DNA of 5,292 nucleotides. Source: Actinomycetes bacterium (GTDB lineage Bacteria; Actinomycetota; Acidimicrobiia; Acidimicrobiales; Ilumatobacteraceae). Under the pieces are notes generated by a model. The model was given only the letters and a program-made list of their open reading frames with translations. It did no database searches and was not told where the DNA came from. Position numbers and translations under genes: made by a program. Of the stretch, positions 1-4,765 are shown one piece after another. The stretch spans positions 1 to 5,292 of the forward strand of contig JAEZFY010000121.1 of the NCBI GenBank assembly GCA_023417265.1, given 5' to 3'. Every line of letters starts with the position of its first letter. The first letter of the stretch is position 1.

Positions 1-273
1 CGCCCCGACGACCCGCTCCTGTCGGCCCGGCGCGAGCAGCTCAAGGCGGCCGCATTCGGCGAGATAGACGTGCCCCGCGCGGCGACGCTGCTGGCCCAGG
101 CGTGCGGGCGGCTGATCCGCACGGCGACCGACCGCGGCGTCGTCGCCGTCCTCGACCCGCGGCTCGGCTCGGCGAACTACCGCTGGGACATCGTCCGCGC
201 CCTGCCACCGATGCAGCGCACCCGCCTCCGCGCCGACGCCGAAGCCCTGCTGCACTCGATCCGCGACGCCTGA
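1..273 (+). CDS. ATP-dependent DNA helicase, DinG/YoaA-like, C-terminal fragment (5' end outside window)
   Basis: The frame is open from base 1 and ends in TGA at 271-273, giving the last 90 residues of a longer protein. The segment GRLIRTATDRGVVAVLDPRL (about residues 36-55 of the fragment) matches the motif VI region of XPD/DinG-type superfamily 2 helicases, where the arginines contact ATP and the aspartate-arginine pair ends a core strand. The following Y-R-W-D-I-V-R-A-L-P-P run resembles the usual end of DinG-like proteins, just after the second RecA-like domain. Such enzymes unwind DNA 5'-3' using ATP in repair and in resolving R-loops or D-loops. The Walker A and B motifs and any Fe-S cysteines lie outside the window, so subfamily cannot be set. 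The gene converges on the AhpD-like gene with 25 bp between stops. Family call is firm; exact orthology is not. Confidence 0.85.
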   Translation, partial: RPDDPLLSARREQLKAAAFGEIDVPRAATLLAQACGRLIRTATDRGVVAVLDPRLGSANYRWDIVRALPPMQRTRLRADAEALLHSIRDA

Positions 274-283
274 GGCGTGCTCC

Positions 284-299
284 GGGCCGGCGCCGGCCC
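284..299. terminator. Perfect 16-bp GC palindrome between convergent genes, possible bidirectional terminator
   Basis: GGGCCGGCGCCGGCCC is identical to its reverse complement. It sits between the stop of the helicase gene (273) and the stop of the opposing AhpD-like gene (299-301), touching the latter by one base. As RNA it could fold to a 6-bp GC stem with a GCGC tetraloop from either strand. No T-tract follows on either side, so it is not a classical intrinsic terminator. Position between convergent stops is the main argument; a chance palindrome in GC-rich DNA is possible. Confidence 0.35.
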
Positions 300-832
300 T
301 ATTCGTCGGCGATCGGGGCGCCGACGACGAGCACGTCGAGCAGAGCCGCCGGGAGCGCCCGGAACGAGGCGTCGGGCCGGGCGCCGACCCCGTCGAGCAG
401 CTTCGAGAAGAAGCACCGCGCGGCGGCGGCCAGGGCGACGTCACCGATCTCGCGGTCGCTCACGCCGAGCTCACGCAATCGATCGCGGTCGGACTCGGTG
501 ACCGACGCCGCGTCGCGAGCGACCAACTCGGCGAAGTCCATCACCGCCACGTCGATCTCGGACAGCCCCGCCGCACGGCGGTCGCGGACGATGTCTTCCA
601 CCGGCTCGCCGAACTGCTCGGCCAGCAGCTTGCCGTGGGCGAGCGAGCAATAGCTCGAGCGCAGGGCCTGCGCGGCCGCGAGCGTCGCCAGCTCGTAACG
701 GCGCAGATCCATGCCGGCCTTGATCGCTGCGTTGAGCTGTTGCCACGCCGCGTACACGGCGGGGTGCTCGCCGAAGGCACGCTCGTAGTTCGGTACCGCC
801 GAGTTCGTCACGGCGCGATCGTGCCACGCCAT
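299..832 (-). CDS. Carboxymuconolactone decarboxylase / AhpD-like family protein
   Basis: A 177-residue all-alpha protein. The region E47-L-A-T-L-A-A-A-Q-A-L-R-S-S-Y-C62-S-L-A-H66 matches the active-site helix of the AhpD-like/CMD fold. AhpD itself carries CxxCxxxH; here the first cysteine is serine (S59-x-x-C62-x-x-x-H66). The C-terminal C-F-F-S-K-L-L-D-G-V-G segment is also typical of peroxidase-related CMD proteins. Family members act as thiol peroxidase partners or decarboxylases; with one cysteine the AhpD disulfide cycle is unlikely, so the role is unknown. The frame continues upstream to 1012, but that part lies inside the opposite-strand hydratase gene and lacks family similarity, so ATG at 832 was chosen. 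A GTG at 811 is the alternative. There is no clear Shine-Dalgarno sequence and no signal peptide; the protein is probably cytoplasmic. It is divergent from the hydratase gene and convergent with the helicase. Confidence 0.85.
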   Translation of the reverse strand: MAWHDRAVTNSAVPNYERAFGEHPAVYAAWQQLNAAIKAGMDLRRYELATLAAAQALRSSYCSLAHGKLLAEQFGEPVEDIVRDRRAAGLSEIDVAVMDFAELVARDAASVTESDRDRLRELGVSDREIGDVALAAAARCFFSKLLDGVGARPDASFRALPAALLDVLVVGAPIADE

Positions 833-850
833 GCGGGCTACGTTCGCCAC
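833..850 (+). promoter_or_regulatory. Candidate leaderless promoter for the enoyl-CoA hydratase gene (-10 box TACGTT at 839-844)
   Basis: Only 18 bp separate the two divergent ATGs. On the plus strand TACGTT occupies exactly -12 to -7 relative to the A of ATG at 851 and fits the actinobacterial TANNNT -10 pattern. With no Shine-Dalgarno sequence, this is the geometry expected when transcription starts at the start codon itself. No good -35 box is seen around 815-821. On the minus strand GAACGT (845-840) is a poorer -10-like match at -13 to -8 from the ATG at 832, so the same DNA might fire both ways. Confidence 0.45.
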
Positions 851-1612
851 ATGGGGGACCCGCTCGTACACATCGCCACCGCCGCTGGGGTCGTGCGGCT
901 CACACTCGATTCGCAGCACAACCGCAACGCCCTGTCGACGCAACTGATCGACGAGCTCCACCGCGCCCTCGACGACACCGCGAGCGCGGCCCGCGCGATC
1001 GTGCTCGGCCATGCCGGGCCTTCGTTCTGTTCGGGCGCCGACCTCAAGCAGCGCGCCGCGGACGGGGTCCCGGATTCAGGGCCCTTCATCGAGGTGCTGG
1101 AACGGCTGATGGATGCGCCGTGCCCCACCATCGCCGCCGTCGACGGCACCGTCCGCGCCGGCGGGATGGGGCTGATGGCAGCGTGTGACCTGATCGTCGT
1201 CAACCCGGCCGTCACGTTCTCGCTGCCCGAGGTCCGCATCGGGGTCGCCCCGGCGATCGTGCTCGTCCCGCTGCTCCGCCGTGTCGCCGCCAGCCAGCTG
1301 GCCGCCACCACGCTCGCCGCCGAGCCGATCGACGCCGCGACCGCGCAACGAATCGGCCTCGTCACCCACGTCGACACCGACGTCGCCGGGTGCGTCGATC
1401 GGCTCGTCGCGGCGATCACGCTCGGTGCCCCGACCGCCCTGGCCGAGTCGAAGCGTGCGCTGTGGAACCTCGACACCTCCGACCGCGGCAGCGCGTTCGC
1501 CGAGATGCAGCGCCTCAGCGAGTCGCTGTTCCAGAGCGCCGACGCCCAGGAGGGCGTGCGCGCGTTCGCCGAGAAGCGTCCGCCCGCGTGGGCTCAGGCC
1601 AGCAGCCGGTAG
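851..1612 (+). CDS. Enoyl-CoA hydratase/isomerase (crotonase) family protein
   Basis: A 253-residue crotonase-fold protein, the normal size for the family. The first oxyanion-hole segment is F59-C-S-G-A-D-L-K66 and the second is A103-G-G-M-G-L-M109, followed by A-C-D-L-I-V. The F-S-L-P-E127-V-R-I-G-V-A-P motif supplies the glutamate equivalent to rat mitochondrial Glu164. The position equivalent to Glu144 reads Leu108, so one of the two classical hydratase glutamates is missing. The GG-x-GL and E-V-R-I-G-x-x-P-A pattern recalls LiuC/AtuE-type hydratases of branched acyl-CoA breakdown, but this is a motif-level resemblance. Likely substrate is an acyl-CoA thioester in the cytoplasm; hydratase versus isomerase cannot be decided. 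The frame is open back to 635, but that part overlaps the opposite gene and is not family-like, so ATG 851 was chosen; the candidate -10 box supports it. Its 3' end overlaps the response regulator gene by 19 bp tail to tail. Confidence 0.9.
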   Translation: MGDPLVHIATAAGVVRLTLDSQHNRNALSTQLIDELHRALDDTASAARAIVLGHAGPSFCSGADLKQRAADGVPDSGPFIEVLERLMDAPCPTIAAVDGTVRAGGMGLMAACDLIVVNPAVTFSLPEVRIGVAPAIVLVPLLRRVAASQLAATTLAAEPIDAATAQRIGLVTHVDTDVAGCVDRLVAAITLGAPTALAESKRALWNLDTSDRGSAFAEMQRLSESLFQSADAQEGVRAFAEKRPPAWAQASSR

Positions 1613-2277
1613 CCGATCCCGCGCACCGTGACGATCACGCGTGGATCGTCGGGCTGGTCCTCGATCTTCAACCGCAGCCGGCGTACATGCGCGTCGACGA
1701 GCCGTGAGTCACCGAGGTACTCGTAGCCCCACACGCGTTCGAGCAGCTGGTCGCGGGAAAGCACCGCTCCGGCGTGGTCGGCGAACTCGGTCAGCAGCCG
1801 GAACTCGGTCTTGGTGAGGCTCAGCTCCTCACCGCCCTTCAAGACGATGCCCTGCTCGCGGCGCAGCTCGATGTCGCCGAACCGGGCCGGCCGCGGCGCC
1901 GATGACGCCTCGAGCAGATGCACCCGGCGCAGCAAGGCCCGGATCCGAGCCGCCAACTGCTTCGGGATCACCGGCTTGGTGACGTAGTCGTCGGCCCCGG
2001 CCTCGAGCCCGGCCACCATGTCGTACGTGTCGGTCTGGGCGGTGATGATGATGATCGGCACGATGCTCTCGGCGCGCAGCGCCCGGCAGACGTCGAACCC
2101 GGACATGTCCGGAAGCCGCAGGTCGAGCAGCACCAGATCGATGTCGTTGGCCCGGAACGCCGCCAGGCCGTCGGTGGCGTTGGCGGCCTCGACCACCGAG
2201 TAGCCCTCGTCTTCGAGAGCCAGTCGCAACGCCAGACGAATCCCGTCGTCGTCCTCGATGAAGAGCAGCGTGTCCAT
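1594..2277 (-). CDS. OmpR/PhoB-family response regulator (MtrA-like)
   Basis: A 227-residue two-component regulator. The receiver domain (about residues 1-115) has the acidic pocket E8-D9-D10, phospho-acceptor D52 in L-V-L-L-D-L-R-L-P, T79, switch aromatic Y98 and K101-P102. The C-terminal winged-helix DNA-binding domain (about 130-226) contains L-T-K-T-E-F-R-L-L, L-L-E-R-V-W-G-Y, the recognition-helix run V-D-A-H-V-R-R-L-R and the closing T-V-R-G-I-G-Y-R-L. The VWGY and VRGIGY segments resemble actinobacterial MtrA and CseB. All catalytic residues are present, so it should be a working regulator. ATG 2277 was chosen because receiver domains usually begin a few residues before the first strand; GTG 2286 would add three residues. 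Neither has a clear Shine-Dalgarno sequence. It is divergent from the adjacent sensor kinase, its probable partner, and its stop overlaps the hydratase gene. Confidence 0.93.
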   Translation of the reverse strand: MDTLLFIEDDDGIRLALRLALEDEGYSVVEAANATDGLAAFRANDIDLVLLDLRLPDMSGFDVCRALRAESIVPIIIITAQTDTYDMVAGLEAGADDYVTKPVIPKQLAARIRALLRRVHLLEASSAPRPARFGDIELRREQGIVLKGGEELSLTKTEFRLLTEFADHAGAVLSRDQLLERVWGYEYLGDSRLVDAHVRRLRLKIEDQPDDPRVIVTVRGIGYRLLA

Positions 2278-2386
2278 CAGTGCCACGAGTGTCGCACATG
2301 CGTGCGAGCCGACCGAATGTGTCGTTTGTTACAGAAAACGCACAGACGCGGAGTCGGCGTGTCACACGCGCGCTCCATCATGACAA

Positions 2387-2451
2387 CCGTTCACGCTGCC
2401 CCGGTGGGGTGCCTTCCTCCCCCTGGCGCTCCACCGGCAGCGTGTGAACGG
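2387..2451. repeat. 21-bp imperfect inverted repeat able to form a large hairpin
   Basis: The arms at 2387-2407 and 2431-2451 are near-perfect reverse complements: CCGTTCAC, then GCTGCC, then GGTGG, with a two-base insertion in each arm at different places. That leaves 19 paired bases, two 2-nt bulges and a 23-nt loop (2408-2430). It lies roughly 85 to 150 bp before the kinase start and about 110 bp from the regulator start. It could be a protein-binding dyad, a hairpin in a long 5' leader, or an attenuator-like element. No T-tract follows it, so a plain intrinsic terminator is less likely. Confidence 0.6.
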
Positions 2452-2477
2452 CGGAACTTCTCGAGGGTGCCTTCCTC
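2407..2477 (+). repeat. 13-bp direct repeat pair GGGTGCCTTCCTC
   Basis: GGGTGCCTTCCTC occurs exactly at 2407-2419 and again at 2465-2477, 58 bp apart start to start. The first copy starts at the edge of the hairpin's left arm and runs into its loop; the second lies beyond its right arm. Both copies run into pyrimidine-rich sequence. The exact match over 13 bases in one small intergenic region suggests a duplicated binding site or local duplication, but the function is unknown. Confidence 0.5.
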
Positions 2478-2510
2478 ACTCCCCCCGCTTCCCCGTACCG
2501 GTCGAGCGTC

Positions 2511-2524
2511 GTTACCCCTGTCAC
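2511..2524 (+). promoter_or_regulatory. GTnAC tandem boxes upstream of kinase, possible OmpR-type regulator site
   Basis: GTTAC (2511-2515) and GTCAC (2520-2524) form a direct repeat with a 9-bp period, ending 11 bp before the kinase ATG. Two more same-strand boxes occur at 2328-2332 (GTTAC) and 2361-2365 (GTCAC), 33 bp apart. OmpR-class regulators bind direct repeats with about a 10-11 bp period, and GTnAC half-sites are known for streptomycete GlnR and reported for MtrA. Self-regulation by the neighbouring regulator is therefore plausible, but 5-bp boxes are weak evidence. Confidence 0.3.
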
Positions 2525-2535
2525 ACTAGGTGCCC

Positions 2536-3912
2536 ATGGCCCGCCGGTCGCTGCGTCTCACCACCCGCGTGACGCTGTTCTTCGGCGTGATCGCCCTGCT
2601 CGGCGGGATCCTCCTCACGGTCGCCACGTTCCTGTTCGCCCGTAACTCGCTCGTCAACCAACGCGCCACCAACGCCAAGTCCGAGGCGATCCGTCACGCC
2701 ACCGAAGTCGCCGACGTGCTCAGCGCGGGTGACAGCGACCTACTCGAGTCGACGATGCGCAACCTCGACGTCGAGAGCGACGCCTACGCGATCGTGCTCA
2801 CCGAACCGCGGCCGTGGCCCACCCGCACGGCGCGCAGCGTCGACGCCTTCCCACCGCTGCTGATCGACGCCGTGCGCAGCGGGGAGTCGGGCTCGCAGAT
2901 CTTCATCGGACCCGACGACGACCCCTACCTCGGCGTGGCGGTGCACCTCGCCGCCTACGACATCGGCTACGTCGAAGCGTTCCCGCTGCAGTCCACCGAG
3001 CGCACGCTCCGTGTGCTCGGCACCGCGCTCGTGGTCGGGGCCGTGTCGGCGGGTCTCGTGGCCACCTTCTTCGGGTGGTCGGTCAGCCGGCGCCTGCTGC
3101 GCCCGATCTCGCGCGTCGCCGACGCCGCCGGCGAGATCGCCCACGGTGCGCTCGGCGCCCGCCTCGAGCCAGAGAGCGATCCCGATCTCGACCGGCTCGC
3201 CGGGTCGTTCAACGAGATGGCCGACGCCGTGCAGGAACGGATCGAACGCGAACGCCGCTTCGCCTCCGATGTCAGCCACGAACTGCGCTCGCCGATCACC
3301 GCCCTCACGGCGGCCGTCGAGGTGCTCGACGCGCGCCGCGACGACCTCCCGGAACGCACCCAGCAGGCGCTCGACGTCGTCACCAGCCAGGTGCGCCGCT
3401 TCGATCAGATGGTGATCGACTTGCTCGAACTCTCCCGCCTCGACGCCGGGGCGAGCGACCTCAACACCGAACCGGTCGATCTGCCCGAACTGTGCGAACG
3501 CGTGTCGAACCGCTACGGCTACACGGCGCTGCCGATCGAGGTGCAACGACGTGCCCGCCGCGAAGCGCATGTCGACCGGCTGCGCTTCGAACGGATCCTG
3601 TCCAACCTGCTCGAGAACGCGGCGACCCACGGCGACGGACCCACACGCATCTCGATCGAGCCGGCGCCGGGCCGGCGCGGCGTGCTGATGGTGGTCGAGG
3701 ACAAGGGCCCCGGCGTCGCTGCCAGCGAACGCACCCGGATCTTCGAGCGCTTCGCCCGCGGCAGCGCGGCCCGCCACCGGATCGGCACCGGGCTCGGCCT
3801 GGCGCTCGTGTCGGAACACGCCGCCGCACTGGGCGGCACCGCGTGGGTCGAAGACCGGCCCGGCGGTGGTAGCCGGTTCGTCGTCCAATTTCCCACCGAG
3901 GCGCCCGCCTGA
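2536..3912 (+). CDS. Membrane sensor histidine kinase with HAMP domain (MtrB-like)
   Basis: A 458-residue HAMP-type kinase. Membrane segment 1 is at about residues 12-34, an extracytoplasmic sensor at about 35-158, membrane segment 2 at about 160-183, and HAMP at about 184-236. The HisKA motif F-A-S-D-V-S-H248-E-L-R-S-P carries the autophosphorylated histidine. The ATPase domain shows the N box S356-N-L-L-E-N361, G1 D389-K-G-P-G, F box I-F-E-R-F, and G2 G417-T-G-L-G-L. All catalytic motifs are intact. The external domain has no recognised sensor fold and is rich in Asp and Glu. D-V-S-H-E-L-R matches MtrB-type kinases. ATG 2536 was preferred over GTG 2530 because AGG at 2528-2530 sits 5 bp before it as a weak ribosome site. 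The response regulator gene is divergent at the left and the lipoprotein gene follows 13 bp downstream, probably in one transcript. It should phosphorylate that regulator. Confidence 0.93.
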   Translation: MARRSLRLTTRVTLFFGVIALLGGILLTVATFLFARNSLVNQRATNAKSEAIRHATEVADVLSAGDSDLLESTMRNLDVESDAYAIVLTEPRPWPTRTARSVDAFPPLLIDAVRSGESGSQIFIGPDDDPYLGVAVHLAAYDIGYVEAFPLQSTERTLRVLGTALVVGAVSAGLVATFFGWSVSRRLLRPISRVADAAGEIAHGALGARLEPESDPDLDRLAGSFNEMADAVQERIERERRFASDVSHELRSPITALTAAVEVLDARRDDLPERTQQALDVVTSQVRRFDQMVIDLLELSRLDAGASDLNTEPVDLPELCERVSNRYGYTALPIEVQRRARREAHVDRLRFERILSNLLENAATHGDGPTRISIEPAPGRRGVLMVVEDKGPGVAASERTRIFERFARGSAARHRIGTGLGLALVSEHAAALGGTAWVEDRPGGGSRFVVQFPTEAPA

Positions 3913-3925
3913 TGCGGCCGATGTC

Positions 3926-4738
3926 ATGATCGACGCGATGCCGCCGCGACCGTTCGTGCCTGCCTCGCTGGCCGCGCGGCTGGCCGTGTTGCTCGCAGTC
4001 GCCGCCGGACTGGTCGCCTGCGGCTTCTCCGAGGACGGCGAGGTCACTCGCATCGCCCCCAACGAGCTCGGCGCCCTGGCGAACACCACCTCCACCACCA
4101 GCACGACCACCACGACCGTGCCGGTCACCACGCCGATGACGACCACCCCGGCGTCACTGCCCGAGACGACCACCACGTCAACCACGATCGAACTCGTCGA
4201 GACCCACCTCGTGTCGGTCTTCTATCCCCCGCGCGGCGACAACCAGTCGCTGCGCCGGGTCCCCGTGCGGGCCGCCCCGGACGCCACGCTCGACGACTTG
4301 ATCCGGCTCCTCTACGAGCCGCCCGACCTGATCGCCGAGATCAACTTGACCACCGCGGTGACCCCCGGGCTGGTCGGTGCGTCGCCGGAGATCTTCCCCC
4401 TTCACGTCGTCGTCGACTTGGACCCGACCGTGTTCGATCGGATGACCGACGCCAACCAGAATTTGGCGATCGCCCAGCTCGTGCTCACGCTCGGCGACTT
4501 CCGGATGGCCGACGGCGGACCGGTCGGGGCGGTCGCGTTCGAGGTCGGCGGCGAGCCGATCTCGGTGCTGATCCCGGGGCAAGGCGCGTCGGATCCGGGC
4601 GAGCCGGTGGGTTACCGGCAGTTCGAAGCGTGGATCGAGCCGTCGACGGCGACGGTGACCACCGCGCCGGACGCGACCACGCCGACCGAACCGCCATCAG
4701 CCACCACCGGCCCGCCCTCCAGCGCGCTGACCGGCTGA
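3926..4738 (+). CDS. GerMN-domain lipoprotein with Thr-rich linkers (reduced LpqB-like)
   Basis: A 270-residue predicted lipoprotein. The signal peptide has Arg residues, then L-A-V-L-L-A-V-A-A-G, ending in lipobox L29-V-A-C32, so Cys32 would be lipidated and the protein held on the outer face of the membrane. Residues 53-88 are a Thr/Ser-rich linker. Residues about 95-235 fit the GerMN domain: an F-Y-P-P start, R-V-P-V-R, the D-D-L-I-R-L-L-Y-E-P-P helix, V-V-V-D-L-D-P, and A-I-A-Q-L-V-L-T-L-G-D-F near the end. The tail is again Thr/Pro-rich. LpqB, partner of MtrB in mycobacteria, also pairs a lipobox with GerMN but adds a C-terminal beta-propeller that is absent here. The gene follows the kinase by 13 bp, suggesting cotranscription and a shared envelope role. 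ATG 3938 is an equally possible start (lipid Cys at 28); no Shine-Dalgarno sequence decides. GTG 3866 was rejected because it overlaps the kinase and spoils the signal peptide. Confidence 0.85.
   Translation: MIDAMPPRPFVPASLAARLAVLLAVAAGLVACGFSEDGEVTRIAPNELGALANTTSTTSTTTTTVPVTTPMTTTPASLPETTTTSTTIELVETHLVSVFYPPRGDNQSLRRVPVRAAPDATLDDLIRLLYEPPDLIAEINLTTAVTPGLVGASPEIFPLHVVVDLDPTVFDRMTDANQNLAIAQLVLTLGDFRMADGGPVGAVAFEVGGEPISVLIPGQGASDPGEPVGYRQFEAWIEPSTATVTTAPDATTPTEPPSATTGPPSSALTG
4082..4189 (+). repeat. Low-complexity ACC/ACG codon tract encoding the Thr-rich linker
   Basis: The DNA here is dominated by Thr codons ACC, ACG and ACT-free triplets interrupted by Ser, Val and Pro codons, encoding residues 53-88 of the lipoprotein. 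It is a degenerate trinucleotide tract, not an exact tandem repeat. Such tracts change length easily by slippage or recombination, so the linker may vary between strains. In the protein it should be an extended, possibly glycosylated spacer between the lipid anchor and the GerMN domain; glycosylation is inference. Confidence 0.6.
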
Positions 4739-4765
4739 ACGGTGACGCGCCCTCGGTCAGAGCGC
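4722..4765. terminator. Inverted repeat spanning two convergent stop codons, possible bidirectional terminator
   Basis: Arms 4722-4733 (GCGCGCTGACCG) and 4754-4765 (CGGTCAGAGCGC) are reverse complements at 11 of 12 positions, with a 20-nt loop. The structure contains both stop codons: the lipoprotein TGA at 4736-4738 and the opposing metallopeptidase TGA at 4759-4757. Placement symmetrical around a tail-to-tail junction with only 18 bp between genes suggests shared transcription termination. No T-tract flanks it on either side, so it is not a canonical intrinsic terminator. Confidence 0.45.

Larger units (their letters stand above)
2278..2535. promoter_or_regulatory. Divergent intergenic region between response regulator and kinase genes
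   Basis: This 258-bp stretch must hold the promoters for the leftward regulator and the rightward kinase-lipoprotein pair. It is visibly less coding-like, with pyrimidine-rich tracts (about 2410-2425 and 2470-2495) and an AT-richer patch at 2317-2339. It carries a long inverted repeat, a 13-bp direct repeat and GTnAC boxes, annotated separately. I see no convincing -35/-10 pair in either direction; TTGTCA on the minus strand (2386-2381) is a lone -35-like match. Before the kinase ATG, CACACT (2522-2527) has the A and T positions of a -10 box. Confidence 0.6.

Noticed and set aside
102..653. A 183-codon plus-strand open frame crossing the helicase end and the AhpD-like gene
   Set aside because: The translation is Arg/Ala/Ser-rich low-complexity sequence typical of a wrong frame, and it overlaps two supported genes.
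635..850. N-terminal extension of the hydratase gene to 635
   Set aside because: It is antisense to the AhpD-like gene, Arg-rich, and unlike any crotonase N-terminus; ATG 851 gives the standard family length.
833..1012. N-terminal extension of the AhpD-like gene to 1012
   Set aside because: The extension lies wholly inside the hydratase coding region and has no family similarity; the protein begins naturally at ATG 832.
2359..2368. Short odd-centred palindrome around GTGTCACAC
   Set aside because: Too short to separate from chance in GC-rich DNA; mentioned only through its GTCAC box.
1918..2529. A 203-codon plus-strand open frame over the response regulator gene and intergenic region
   Set aside because: It is the complement of an intact receiver domain, and its continuation through the intergenic region lacks coding character.
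3866..3925. GTG at 3866 as the lipoprotein start
   Set aside because: It would overlap the kinase end by 47 bp and put a long Pro/Arg/Asp-containing stretch before the signal peptide.
2740..4185. A 481-codon open frame on the minus strand across the kinase gene
   Set aside because: It is antisense to a kinase with every catalytic motif intact, has no recognisable domain, and starts with a Val-rich run that is just the reverse of the Thr codons. Long antisense frames are expected at this GC content.
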